From Candidatus Nitrosothermus koennekei (lineage in GTDB: Archaea; Thermoproteota; Nitrososphaeria; Nitrososphaerales; Nitrosocaldaceae): 64,000 bases of DNA. The notes beneath the pieces were generated by a model, which saw only the letters and a list, made by a program, of their open reading frames with translations, was not told the DNA's origin and did not search any database. Made by a program: the position numbers and the translations under genes. This document shows positions 26,037-35,035 of the stretch, piece after piece (the first letter of the stretch is position 1; each line of letters starts with the position of its first letter). Location: NCBI GenBank assembly GCA_013538715.1, contig JACAFH010000002.1:62001-126000 (forward strand), read 5' to 3'.

Positions 26037-28184
26037 ATGTTCGGTATATTGAATGCAAATATTATTATTTTGAGCATATTGCTAATATTAATATTATCAG
26101 ATAACAATATTAATGCAATATATTATATAGCAGAGAATGAGTTATATAACTTTGAACAGAAGTTTGGTAGAATTGATTACCCAATTACTTTTAACTATCT
26201 ACCAGGAGATGTAGCAGTAGATAGTAAAGATAGAATAATAGTTGCAGATATTGATATGATACATATATTTAATAGTAATGGAGATTATATTACTTCGTTT
26301 AACGGCTATGAATATTATGGTTCATATAGTCCAAAGGGCGGTGGTAATATTACTACTGGATTTATTGCAAGTGGTGTAGCAGTAGATAGTAAAGATAGAA
26401 TAATAGTTGCAGATATCAGTGATAATAATTATAATAATAGTTATAAGATAGATATATACAATAAAAATGGTGAGTTTATTAGATCGCTTGACTTTACAAA
26501 ATGGATAAATGGAACTTTTTATCCAAGAGAAGTTGCAGTAGATAGTAAAGATAGAATAATAGTTGCAGATATTATATGGATAATTATATCTGACAATAAT
26601 GGTAATTTTATAAGAGCGTTTAAACCAGCTATTTATGACGAGGAAGAGATAATAAAAGGTATGGCAATAGATAAGAATGATAACATTATAGTTGCCACTA
26701 TAGATAGAATATATGTATATGATAGTAATAGCACCTTAATAAGAGAATTTCTATATAAAGGAAGTAATTCCCTTACGAAGATAAGTGTAGAGGTAGATAG
26801 TAAAGATAGAATAATAGTTGCAGATATTGATAATTATAAAATAGACATATACAATAAGGTTGGTAATTTAATAAGAACGTTTTCTTATAACGAGATTGTA
26901 CCACGAGGTATAGCAGTATTAAATGATAACATAATAGTTCTTAGTACAGATAGCTTATATGTGTTTAATAACGAAGGTAATCTTCTAACTAAATTAGAGT
27001 CTAATGTATTTAGAGAACCAAAGTTTGCTCATCCACATGGTGTAGCGGTAGATAGTAAAGATAGAATAATAGTTGCAGATACGGGCAATAATAGGATACA
27101 GATCTTCGATAGTAAAGGTAATTTTATTGATGAATTTGGTACATATGGAAACGATAATGGTGAGTTTGCTCATCCACATGGTGTAGCGGTAGATAGTAAA
27201 GATAGAATAATAGTTGCAGATACGGGCAATAATAGGATACAGATCTTCGATAGTAAAGGTAATTTTATTGATGAATTTGGTACATATGGAAACGATAATG
27301 GTGAGTTTGCTCATCCACATGGTGTAGCGGTAGATAGTAAAGATAGAATAATAGTTGCAGATACGGGCAATAATAGGATACAGATCTTCGATAGTAAAGG
27401 TAATTTTGTTAGGCGATTTATGACTGCTGAATATGGCGAAGTGATAGATGTAGCGGTAGATAGTAAAGATAGAATAATAGTTGCAGATACGGGCAATAAT
27501 AGGATACAGATCTTCGATAGTAAAGGTAATTTTATTGATGAATTTGGTACATATGGAAACGATAATGGTGAGTTTGCTCATCCACATGGTGTAGCGGTAG
27601 ATAGTAAAGATAGAATAATAGTTGCAGATACGGGCAATAATAGGATACAGATCTTCGATAGTAAAGGTAATTTTATTGATGAATTTGGTACATATGGAAA
27701 CGATAATGGTGAGTTTGCTCATCCACATGGTGTAGCGGTAGATAGTAAAGATAGAATAATAGTTGCAGATACGGGCAATAATAGGATACAGATATTCTTT
27801 CCACATGTAATACTAAAGTTATTTGGGAGCTCAAAAGATTCAGATAATATAATATACATAAATGAGAATATAACAGCATCTATAATTTCTAACGATAATA
27901 GTATAGAGTATGTGAGATTTAAATGGATAAATCCTAATGGTGAGATAGCTAGAGATATGCTAGTAAGATACTTAGATATGGCAAGTGATACTTTTATACC
28001 TAATATGAAAGGAGAATGGAAGGTAATAGTGGAGTTTAATGATAATAGAATTGAGCATTCAATAAACGTAGGATTTACTGTAATTCCAGAGTTTAGCATA
28101 CCATTAATAATATTATCTATAGCATTAGCAATAGTAATAACTAAGTTTGATAATCTAAGTAATATTAAGAAAATATATCAATGA
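26037..28184 (+). CDS. NHL-repeat surface protein with PEF-type C-terminal anchor
   Basis: After a signal segment (MFGILNANIIILSILLILI) the protein has about a dozen NHL-type repeats, each with the core VAVDSKDRIIVADTGNNR, that should form a beta-propeller or two. Six are nearly identical. The end has a short beta domain and VIPEFS followed by a hydrophobic span and Lys, a PEF-type anchor of Nitrososphaerota surface proteins. NHL propellers serve protein or ligand binding; the role is not known. ATG at 26037 is chosen; TTG at 26028 is in frame too. It follows the eqolisin-like gene closely. Confidence 0.8.
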   Translation: MFGILNANIIILSILLILILSDNNINAIYYIAENELYNFEQKFGRIDYPITFNYLPGDVAVDSKDRIIVADIDMIHIFNSNGDYITSFNGYEYYGSYSPKGGGNITTGFIASGVAVDSKDRIIVADISDNNYNNSYKIDIYNKNGEFIRSLDFTKWINGTFYPREVAVDSKDRIIVADIIWIIISDNNGNFIRAFKPAIYDEEEIIKGMAIDKNDNIIVATIDRIYVYDSNSTLIREFLYKGSNSLTKISVEVDSKDRIIVADIDNYKIDIYNKVGNLIRTFSYNEIVPRGIAVLNDNIIVLSTDSLYVFNNEGNLLTKLESNVFREPKFAHPHGVAVDSKDRIIVADTGNNRIQIFDSKGNFIDEFGTYGNDNGEFAHPHGVAVDSKDRIIVADTGNNRIQIFDSKGNFIDEFGTYGNDNGEFAHPHGVAVDSKDRIIVADTGNNRIQIFDSKGNFVRRFMTAEYGEVIDVAVDSKDRIIVADTGNNRIQIFDSKGNFIDEFGTYGNDNGEFAHPHGVAVDSKDRIIVADTGNNRIQIFDSKGNFIDEFGTYGNDNGEFAHPHGVAVDSKDRIIVADTGNNRIQIFFPHVILKLFGSSKDSDNIIYINENITASIISNDNSIEYVRFKWINPNGEIARDMLVRYLDMASDTFIPNMKGEWKVIVEFNDNRIEHSINVGFTVIPEFSIPLIILSIALAIVITKFDNLSNIKKIYQ
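27027..27794 (+). repeat. Tandem 141-base repeats within the NHL-repeat gene
   Basis: Copies start at 27027, 27168, 27309, about 27450 (shortened, with diverged linker before it), 27576 and 27717. Spacing is 141 bases (47 codons). Whole units are identical or nearly so at the DNA level, unlike the older repeats at 26210-26980, where only the 39-base core (VAVDSKDRIIVAD) is strongly alike. This indicates recent expansion or gene conversion. Confidence 0.9.
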
Positions 28185-28555
28185 CTTTCAGAAAGTTGAG
28201 TATCTTTACTACTAATATGATGATGTTAATATAGCCACTTCACAATTATGTATGAATACCTCAACTCTACCGATTTGATGTTAGCATTGTTCAATTATAT
28301 AATTGCCTTATCTAACCTTTCTATATGATAAAAGATAATGCTATCGATATAGGTTTCTTGTTACACTTTATCTTCCTTTCCATTGATATATCTACTATTA
28401 ATTGTATACAATTGATAAAATTAGTAGACATATAGATATAATTATATTAATCTGATGAATATGATATAGAAGAATTGGTGTAAATAATAAATATACATTA
28501 TTTATAAAATGATTTTACTAAAGATTAATTAACTAATAAAACATATCAATAAATC
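28185..28555. other. Intergenic region, nothing firm
   Basis: 371 bases between the NHL gene and the GINS gene. A CTTTCAGAAAG hairpin-like motif occurs just after the NHL stop. On the minus strand an isolated open stretch of about 21 codons (MERKIKCNKKPISIALSF, near 28320-28385) has a start and stop but no family. The A/T-rich 3' part carries the promoter of the replication operon. Confidence 0.3.
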
Positions 28556-29059
28556 ATGAGCGGTATTAAAGTTTATGAGATAGGTTATATGCTAGAAGAT
28601 ATTAGGGTTCGATTCCTAAAGGATATAAAACTAAATATATTTGATATAAATATTGATGCTAAACAAGATGATACTAACATAATTCCAAGATGGCTAGCGA
28701 ATATATTAAGAGAGATGAAGATAGTTGAGATTAATAAGCAAGATATTGGCGTAGAACTAATTAGAGCGTTAAGTAGGGAAAAGATAAGTGGGAACGAACA
28801 ATTAACGCAATTAAAGCCAGATTTTTATATTAAGATAAGAAGCTCCTTTAAAGATTATGAAGGTGATAAGAATAAGTTATCTATCTATCTAAATGATCTC
28901 ATAGATGCAAGATTATGGAAAATACTTAATCTTGCTAGATCTACTCCTCTTACAGTAGAACTTGAACAAAAATTGACCATTGAAGAAAAAATATTATTTA
29001 ATGCCATCTATAAAGCAATAAATGAATTTAAGAGTGTGTTAAAAGATGTTAAAGAGTAA
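28556..29059 (+). CDS. GINS-family replication protein
   Basis: The 167-residue helical protein directly precedes MCM with a 14-base overlap, the position that archaeal GINS genes take in crenarchaea and Nitrososphaerota. It contains the short beta B-domain-like start (KVYEIGYMLEDIRVRFLKD), IIPRWLANILREM (GINS signature region), and a helical second half. GINS bridges MCM and the RecJ-like nuclease in the replicative helicase complex. Whether it is closer to Gins23 or Gins51 cannot be settled by eye. Confidence 0.75.
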   Translation: MSGIKVYEIGYMLEDIRVRFLKDIKLNIFDINIDAKQDDTNIIPRWLANILREMKIVEINKQDIGVELIRALSREKISGNEQLTQLKPDFYIKIRSSFKDYEGDKNKLSIYLNDLIDARLWKILNLARSTPLTVELEQKLTIEEKILFNAIYKAINEFKSVLKDVKE

Positions 29060-31073
29060 GGGTAAAGAACTAGAAGAACTAGAAGAGTTTCTTAAAGGGT
29101 TTAGAGACACTGATGGAAGATTCAAGTATAGAGAGAGAATAGAGAAGATGATTGTTAATAATATAAGATATATAGTTATTGATCATCACGATTTAGCATT
29201 ATTTGATCAATCAATTGCATATAAACTAACTAATGAACCAAATAATATATTGGGCGTGTTAGTAGAGGCTGTATATCAAGTATTAAGGATAATAAATCCA
29301 GATTATGCTGAAAAGATTAAAGATGCTATAAGCGTTAGAATTGGGAATTATCCAATAAAGACACCAATAAGGAATGTAGATGCTTCTATGATAAATAGAT
29401 TAGTAAGTGTTGCGGGTATGGTAGTTAGGGCATCAGAGGTAAAACCATATCTAACTAAATTAGTATATAGATGTATAAAAGGTCATGTAGGATTTATAGA
29501 AAGTAATATAAAACGATGCCCTGAGTGTAACGAGGCTGTAGAGATTGATAGTAATAAGAGCGTATTCAATAATATGCAATTCATAAGGCTTCAAGAACTT
29601 CCAGAAGATCTACCTCCAGGTCAGTTGCCCCATTACTCTGATGTTATACTTACAGGAGAGTTAGTTGATCAGGCAAGGCCTGGAGATAGGATAATCTTAA
29701 CAGGTATAGTCAAGGTAGAGCAAGATTTTGAGAGTAGGAATGGATTATTCTATAGAATAAGAATTGATGGCAATAATATAGAGTTCTCTCTCTCTACAGA
29801 TTCAGATCTAAGAGCAAGTGAGAGAGCTTTAATAACTAAAGAGGATGAGAAGCAGATAAGGAGATTTGCTAGTCATCCAGATGCATATGAAAGGTTAATA
29901 GCATCAATGGCTCCACATGTATATGGTCACAATATAGTAAAGGAAGCAATATTATTGATGATAGTTGGTGCACCACAAAGAGAGTTAGAAGATAGAACAA
30001 AGATGAGAGGTGACATAAACATATTATTAGTTGGAGATCCAGGTATAGCTAAGAGTGAATTACTTAAATACGCTGCAAGAGTAGCTCCAAGAGGATTATA
30101 TACATCAGGAAGAGGATCAACAGCAGCGGGATTGACAGCAGCAGTAATAAGAGATAAGAGTGGTATGATGATGCTCGAGGCTGGTGCAGTTGTTCTAGGA
30201 GATCAAGGATTAGTGTGTATAGACGAGTTTGATAAATTAAGGCCAGAAGATAGAAGTGCTTTACATGAAGTCATGGAGCAACAATCATGCTCGGTTGCAA
30301 AGGGAGGAATAGTTGCTACTCTCAATGCTAGAACAAGTATACTTGCAGCAGCAAACCCTCTCTTTGGTAAATATGATCCTTATAGGAATATAACAGAAAA
30401 TGTTAATCTTCCTATACCATTGTTAACTAGATTTGATCTTATATTTGTAATGAGAGATGAACCAAATAAGGATTACGATTCTAGTATTGCTAGACATATA
30501 CTTGGTTTGTATAGGAGAGGTTCATATGAGTACGAACCAATACTTAGTATAGAGATGCTTAGTAAGTATCTAGCATATACAAAGCGTATCAATCCAATCT
30601 TAAGCAAAGAAGCAGAAGATAAGATATATGAGTATTATCTAACTATGAGAAATGTAGATTCAGAAGGAATCATAACTGTAACACCTAGACAATTAGAAGC
30701 ACTTATAAGATTAGCAGCGGCTAGAGCAAGATTATTACTTAAAGAGGTTGTAGATGTTAGTGATACTGAGAGGGCTATATATCTCTTTAATAGCATGCTT
30801 AAGACTGCTGGTGTTGATGTTAATACTGGTAAAGTAGATATTGGTGTATTACATGGAATGCCTCAGAGTGAGAGGAGTAAACGTCAGATATTCTTTGATA
30901 TATTCAAGAAGCTAGGAGGAGTGGAAGAGAAAGCTGTAGAGAGAGATGCTCTAGTTAATGAATTGGTAAAGAGTGGAAGATTTAGTGAAGAAGAAGCAAA
31001 TGCATTGATAGATAAATTAAATAGAGAAGGAGTGATATACGAGACTAAGCCTGGGTATTATAAACGTACATGA
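29046..31073 (+). CDS. mcm: Replicative DNA helicase MCM
   Basis: The 675-residue AAA+ helicase has an N-terminal DNA-binding domain with a zinc site (C...H, CPEC near residues 145-165), followed by the MCM box: Walker A LLVGDPGIAKSELLKY, Walker B LVCIDEFDKL, and the arginine finger segment LTRFDLIF. C-terminal winged helix (EEKAVERDALVNELVKS). Length is standard. It overlaps the GINS gene upstream and the Hel308 gene downstream by four bases (ATGA), forming a tight replication/repair operon. Confidence 0.97.
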   Translation: MLKSKGKELEELEEFLKGFRDTDGRFKYRERIEKMIVNNIRYIVIDHHDLALFDQSIAYKLTNEPNNILGVLVEAVYQVLRIINPDYAEKIKDAISVRIGNYPIKTPIRNVDASMINRLVSVAGMVVRASEVKPYLTKLVYRCIKGHVGFIESNIKRCPECNEAVEIDSNKSVFNNMQFIRLQELPEDLPPGQLPHYSDVILTGELVDQARPGDRIILTGIVKVEQDFESRNGLFYRIRIDGNNIEFSLSTDSDLRASERALITKEDEKQIRRFASHPDAYERLIASMAPHVYGHNIVKEAILLMIVGAPQRELEDRTKMRGDINILLVGDPGIAKSELLKYAARVAPRGLYTSGRGSTAAGLTAAVIRDKSGMMMLEAGAVVLGDQGLVCIDEFDKLRPEDRSALHEVMEQQSCSVAKGGIVATLNARTSILAAANPLFGKYDPYRNITENVNLPIPLLTRFDLIFVMRDEPNKDYDSSIARHILGLYRRGSYEYEPILSIEMLSKYLAYTKRINPILSKEAEDKIYEYYLTMRNVDSEGIITVTPRQLEALIRLAAARARLLLKEVVDVSDTERAIYLFNSMLKTAGVDVNTGKVDIGVLHGMPQSERSKRQIFFDIFKKLGGVEEKAVERDALVNELVKSGRFSEEEANALIDKLNREGVIYETKPGYYKRT

Positions 31074-33097
31074 TAGAGTTACCTCTAATATCAAGAGATA
31101 TAATCAAGGATCTTGGATATGATTCACTCTATCCTACTCAAGAAGATGCTATAAAGGCTGGAGTATTAGAAGGGGTAAGTATGCTTATTGCAACTCCTAC
31201 TGCTAGCGGTAAGACGCTAATAGCATTATTGGCAGCTGCAATGTATATAACAAAGCAGAAGGTAATCTACATAACTCCATTAAAAGCACTTGCTAATGAA
31301 AAGTATGAAGAGTTTAAGATACTAGAGAAGTACGGTGCTAAAGTTATGATATCTACAAGTGATCTATCATCTACAAGTTCATATCTTCATGAAGCAGATG
31401 TTATAATACTAACTAATGAGAAACTAGACTCTTTAATGAGGCATGGTGTAGAATGGCTTAACGATACGAGATTGTTTATAATAGATGAGGTTCACATGCT
31501 TGCTAATAAGCATAGAGGTGCAACATTGGAAATTATAATTAGTAAGATACTTACATATTATAAGGAGGTGCAATTATTAGCACTAAGTGCTACAATTAGC
31601 AATGCTGAAGAGATAGCATCGTGGCTTGGATGTAAATTAATTAGTAGTGATTGGAGACCAGTCCCATTAAAAGAGGGTGTTTATAATCAATCTGAGATCA
31701 TCTTTAAAGATGATAGAATTAAAATCATTCAAAGTAATAGAGGGGCTAGTATAGATCTTGCTATTGATTGTATAGCGAATCATGGACAAGCGTTAATCTT
31801 TACAGAGACTAGAAAAAAGGCTGTATCTATAGCATTAAAAGCAACAGAGGTAGTAAATAAATATCTTACTTCTGAAGATAAGATAAAGACAAAGAGTATA
31901 GCAAATGCTATATTAGAGAATGATGATACCGAACTTGCATCAAATCTTGCTTTTGCTATAAGTAATGGTGTAGCATTTCATCATGCTGGATTAAGCTATA
32001 GTTGCAGAAAGATAGTAGAGCATTATTATAGAGAAGGTTTAATTAAATTAATAACAACAACTCCAACACTTGCTGCTGGAGTAAACCTTCCAGCAAGAAG
32101 AGTAATCATTAACAGTATAAGAAGATTTGATGTGGAGAATGGGATGGAGGAGATTAGTGTAATGGAATATAAACAGATGTGTGGGAGAGCAGGAAGACCA
32201 AGATATGATAGCGTAGGGGAGGCTATAATAGTTTCTAACGAGCCAGAGTATATATTTGATACATATATAGATGCAAAACCAGAGGCTATAAGATCTACAT
32301 TGTTAGAAGAGAATAATATGAAGATGCATCTTCTAGGTATCATAGCATCTCTTCCTGCTATCGATAAAGAAGAATTACTTGAATTATTAAAGAATACATT
32401 CATGGCTAGATATTATAGACTAAATACTATAAAGAGTAGGTTAGAGAAGATAATAGATTATCTTTTGGTTAACGATCTTATAATAGAGAAGAAAGGTCGA
32501 TATATTGCTAGTGAGACAGGAAGGTTGGCATCTAACTTTTATCTTCATCCAGAAACGGCTATCCTCTTTAATTCATTTATCAATAAAGGAGAGGTTAACG
32601 ATCTATCATTATTGCATATGATAACTGAATCTTATGATTTCTCTCCAAAAATAGCATTAAGAAGCAAAGATTATGAATTATATGATGAGAATATAATTGA
32701 TAAAGAGTATAACAGAAGTTTGTTAGTATTATACGCATGGATAAATGAGCATAGTGAGAGATTCATACTTGAGAGATACGATGTAGAACCTGGAGATCTG
32801 TATAGAATGGTAGAGAATGCAGAATGGCTCTTACATGCATTTACAGAATTAGCAAGGAAGAATTTAGATCTTATGAGAAGATCATCAATATTAAGAGAGA
32901 GAGTAAAGTATGGAATCAAAGAAGAATTAATTGAACTAGTTAGTATAAAAGATATAGGTAGGATAAGAGCAAGAGCATTATATAATGCTGGAATAAAGAG
33001 TAGATATGATATAAAGAGTGTATCAATGGATAAACTAGCATCTATACCAAAGATTGGGCATGTGTTAGCAAGAAAGCTTAAAGAATTAGAAAAGTAG
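31070..33097 (+). CDS. hel308: Ski2-like DNA helicase Hel308
   Basis: The 675-residue superfamily 2 helicase shows motif I ATPTASGKTL, motif II DEVH, motif III ALSATISN, and motif VI-type QMCGRAGRPRYD. It includes the winged-helix and ratchet domains and ends with a helix-hairpin-helix (MDKLASIPKIGHVLARKL). Hel308 unwinds lagging strands at stalled forks. The start overlaps mcm by four bases. Such coupling with MCM fits a replication-restart role, though co-expression is inferred. Confidence 0.93.
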   Translation: MIELPLISRDIIKDLGYDSLYPTQEDAIKAGVLEGVSMLIATPTASGKTLIALLAAAMYITKQKVIYITPLKALANEKYEEFKILEKYGAKVMISTSDLSSTSSYLHEADVIILTNEKLDSLMRHGVEWLNDTRLFIIDEVHMLANKHRGATLEIIISKILTYYKEVQLLALSATISNAEEIASWLGCKLISSDWRPVPLKEGVYNQSEIIFKDDRIKIIQSNRGASIDLAIDCIANHGQALIFTETRKKAVSIALKATEVVNKYLTSEDKIKTKSIANAILENDDTELASNLAFAISNGVAFHHAGLSYSCRKIVEHYYREGLIKLITTTPTLAAGVNLPARRVIINSIRRFDVENGMEEISVMEYKQMCGRAGRPRYDSVGEAIIVSNEPEYIFDTYIDAKPEAIRSTLLEENNMKMHLLGIIASLPAIDKEELLELLKNTFMARYYRLNTIKSRLEKIIDYLLVNDLIIEKKGRYIASETGRLASNFYLHPETAILFNSFINKGEVNDLSLLHMITESYDFSPKIALRSKDYELYDENIIDKEYNRSLLVLYAWINEHSERFILERYDVEPGDLYRMVENAEWLLHAFTELARKNLDLMRRSSILRERVKYGIKEELIELVSIKDIGRIRARALYNAGIKSRYDIKSVSMDKLASIPKIGHVLARKLKELEK

Positions 33098-33124
33098 ATA
33101 TCTGACTGTAACATTATCTATAAA

Positions 33125-34087
33125 ATGCTATATCTGCTAGCAATAATCATATCATTTGTTACTACATTAATAGTAACTATATACTCTATTAAAATATTAA
33201 GAGCAAAGGGTTCAATGGTGCCGGATCAATTCAAGAAAGGCAAACCTATGATCCCTAGACCAGGAGGATATGCAATAATAGCTGGTATCTCACTAGGTTT
33301 AATAATATTATACTTTCTAACATACAATCTTGTCATAATATCTATATTACTATCATCGTTAATAGCTTTCATTGTAGGATATATAGATGATAAGAATGTT
33401 ATGAAGGGATATTATAAACCATTAGCGTTAATAACAGCTGCATTACCAATCATATTATTAAATACTTATGATTATAATTTAGATTTTCCACTTGCTGGTA
33501 GTGTTAGAATACCAATCCTCTATCTACCATTGATAGTAATAATCCTTGTTATATTTGGTAATACGATAAATTCTATAGACGTATTTAATGGTGTTGCAAG
33601 TGCTTTTATGATTATATCATCTATACCATTAATAATAGCACTATATCTCAATAACGATTATGATAATTTATATGCCGCTTTTATTCTATTAGCATCATCC
33701 TTAGCATTCTTCATATTTCATAGATATCCAAGTAAGATCTTTCCAGGTGATTCTGGGACTCTAACATTTGGAGTATATTATGGTGCATTAGCAATAGTGT
33801 CTGGATTAGAGATAATAGCAGTTATATCATTACTCCCAGCCATAATAAATTCATTCTTCTTCCTCTCTAGTGTAAAAAGAATAGTAGAGCATAGAGAGAT
33901 TAAATCGAGACCTACTGTACTGTTGGATGACTATAGGATAGCAGCATCAAAGGATGTTAATGCACCTATTACACTAGTTAGGTTACTAGTTATAAAGAAA
34001 CCATTATATGAGTATCAGATAGTAAAGAGGATCATATTATTAGCAATATTCTCATCTATGTTAGCCATACTAACAATTCTGATCTGA
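33125..34087 (+). CDS. MraY/AglH-type UDP-sugar:lipid-phosphate sugar-phosphate transferase
   Basis: The 320-residue membrane protein has about ten spans and the signatures of the polyprenyl-phosphate GlcNAc-1-phosphate transferase family: GKPMIPRPGGYAI, IVGYIDDKN (the DD metal site), FGNTINSIDVFNGVA (NxxNxxDGxxG-like) and HRYPSKIFPGDSGT. It should place GlcNAc-1-P (or a relative) on dolichyl-phosphate, the first step of N-glycan or surface-glycan building. It lies downstream of hel308 and upstream of a small membrane protein. Confidence 0.85.
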   Translation: MLYLLAIIISFVTTLIVTIYSIKILRAKGSMVPDQFKKGKPMIPRPGGYAIIAGISLGLIILYFLTYNLVIISILLSSLIAFIVGYIDDKNVMKGYYKPLALITAALPIILLNTYDYNLDFPLAGSVRIPILYLPLIVIILVIFGNTINSIDVFNGVASAFMIISSIPLIIALYLNNDYDNLYAAFILLASSLAFFIFHRYPSKIFPGDSGTLTFGVYYGALAIVSGLEIIAVISLLPAIINSFFFLSSVKRIVEHREIKSRPTVLLDDYRIAASKDVNAPITLVRLLVIKKPLYEYQIVKRIILLAIFSSMLAILTILI

Positions 34088-34088
34088 T

Positions 34089-34295
34089 ATGCTTTTCTTA
34101 CTCTTTTATATAACAATCTTATGGGTACTTATATTGATAGGAGGATTTATCATGGTTAATATAATAGCAAAGATTGAATTAGCAAATAAGTATTTGGAGT
34201 CTATCTCTAAGGCTGTAATAGCAATAGCTATGAGTATAGCATGGATAGCTATAATGGTAATACTTCGAAATATATATATAAAAAGGATTATGTAA
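34089..34295 (+). CDS. Small membrane protein of unknown function (68 aa)
   Basis: Starts one base after the stop of the sugar-phosphate transferase gene and is probably translated with it. Two hydrophobic segments (about 2-27 and 42-59) separated by a short charged helix (KIELANKYLESISK). No family recognised. A frame of similar size exists on the opposite strand, but the close coupling to the gene before makes the plus strand more likely. It overlaps the convergent acyltransferase gene by eight bases. Confidence 0.55.
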   Translation: MLFLLFYITILWVLILIGGFIMVNIIAKIELANKYLESISKAVIAIAMSIAWIAIMVILRNIYIKRIM

Positions 34296-34767
34296 TACCT
34301 TCCCATTCTCTTCTCTTATTAACATACGTATCATAATCATATACAGGTTTTGCTGGTATGCCCATAACTAGAGTATTATCCTTAACATCCTTTGTAACCA
34401 CTGCACCCATCGCAACTATACTATTCTTTCCTATTCTAACTCCAGCCTTGATTACACAAGAAGCACAAAGAATAGCATTATCATCAATAGATACACCAAC
34501 TAGTTTATTACTTGGAGGATACGGATCGTTTGTTAAAGTTACTCTTGGTCCTAAAAATACATTATTACCTATTCTACTAAGTGGAGGTATGTAACACATA
34601 CCCTCTATCCTAACATTATTACCTATTACTACATTGTAATCTATATGTACCAATGAGCCAATTACTGTATTATCACCAATTACTGTATTATCACCAATAT
34701 ACGCATAGTGCCATATCTTTACATTCTTTCCTATCTTTACATTCTTTCCTATGAAATTATCTACCAT
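34288..34767 (-). CDS. Left-handed beta-helix acyltransferase (WbpD-like)
   Basis: The 159-residue hexapeptide-repeat protein has regular (I/V/L)G(D/N)xxx repeats (IGKNVKIGKNVKIWHYAYIG at the start, VIGDNTVIGSLVHID) and later AMGAVVTKDVKDNTLVMGIPAKP. Length and pattern fit N-acetyltransferases of the WbpD type that acetylate the 3-amino group of UDP-sugars. Close to the Gfo/Idh gene (WbpB-like), and to a Trm112-like gene, this suggests nucleotide-sugar synthesis. The exact sugar is not determinable. Reads toward the transferase gene. Confidence 0.75.
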   Translation of the reverse strand: MVDNFIGKNVKIGKNVKIWHYAYIGDNTVIGDNTVIGSLVHIDYNVVIGNNVRIEGMCYIPPLSRIGNNVFLGPRVTLTNDPYPPSNKLVGVSIDDNAILCASCVIKAGVRIGKNSIVAMGAVVTKDVKDNTLVMGIPAKPVYDYDTYVNKRREWEGIT

Positions 34768-34768
34768 A

Positions 34769-35035
34769 TTATATATGCCATGGTCTTGCCTTATTAATTA
34801 TCTTATCTGGCAATTTTTCCTTCCATTTCTCTAAGAATCTTAAATCTTCTTCCTTATCTCTTAACTCATCAGGTAACATTATAGGTATAGCATCTATTAT
34901 TGGATAGAATCTTGAACATTGTGGACAATAAATTACACCTTCTATAATCTCTTCTTTACTATTCAACTCATATAACTCTAGATCAGGATACTTATCTATT
35001 GGGCATGCTAGAATATCTAACAACTCTCTCTTCAT
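34769..35035 (-). CDS. Trm112-like zinc-binding protein (YcaR/UPF0434 type)
   Basis: The 88-residue protein begins with LLDILACPIDKYPDLEL and continues VIYCPQCSRFYPIIDAIPIMLP, the Trm112 fold with a single zinc-site arrangement (C in ACP, CPQC). Eukaryotic Trm112 is an activator of methyltransferases. The bacterial YcaR relative sits among sugar-activating genes in the lipid A region, as this one sits among sugar genes. Four-base overlap with the upstream oxidoreductase (ATGA) and one base gap to the acyltransferase. Confidence 0.85.
   Translation of the reverse strand: MKRELLDILACPIDKYPDLELYELNSKEEIIEGVIYCPQCSRFYPIIDAIPIMLPDELRDKEEDLRFLEKWKEKLPDKIINKARPWHI

Noticed and set aside
27027-27794. 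CRISPR-like regular repeats
   Set aside because: Repeat units are contiguous and coding (47 codons, NHL core); there are no unique spacers.
26994-27806. 270-codon open frame on the minus strand across the NHL repeats
   Set aside because: It is the antisense shadow of the 141-base repeat, which being a multiple of three keeps the same reverse frame open; residues are repetitive in step with the plus-strand repeats and no start context is seen.
34106-34306. 66-codon frame on the minus strand
   Set aside because: It mirrors the 68-residue membrane protein on the plus strand, which is coupled by one base to the upstream gene.
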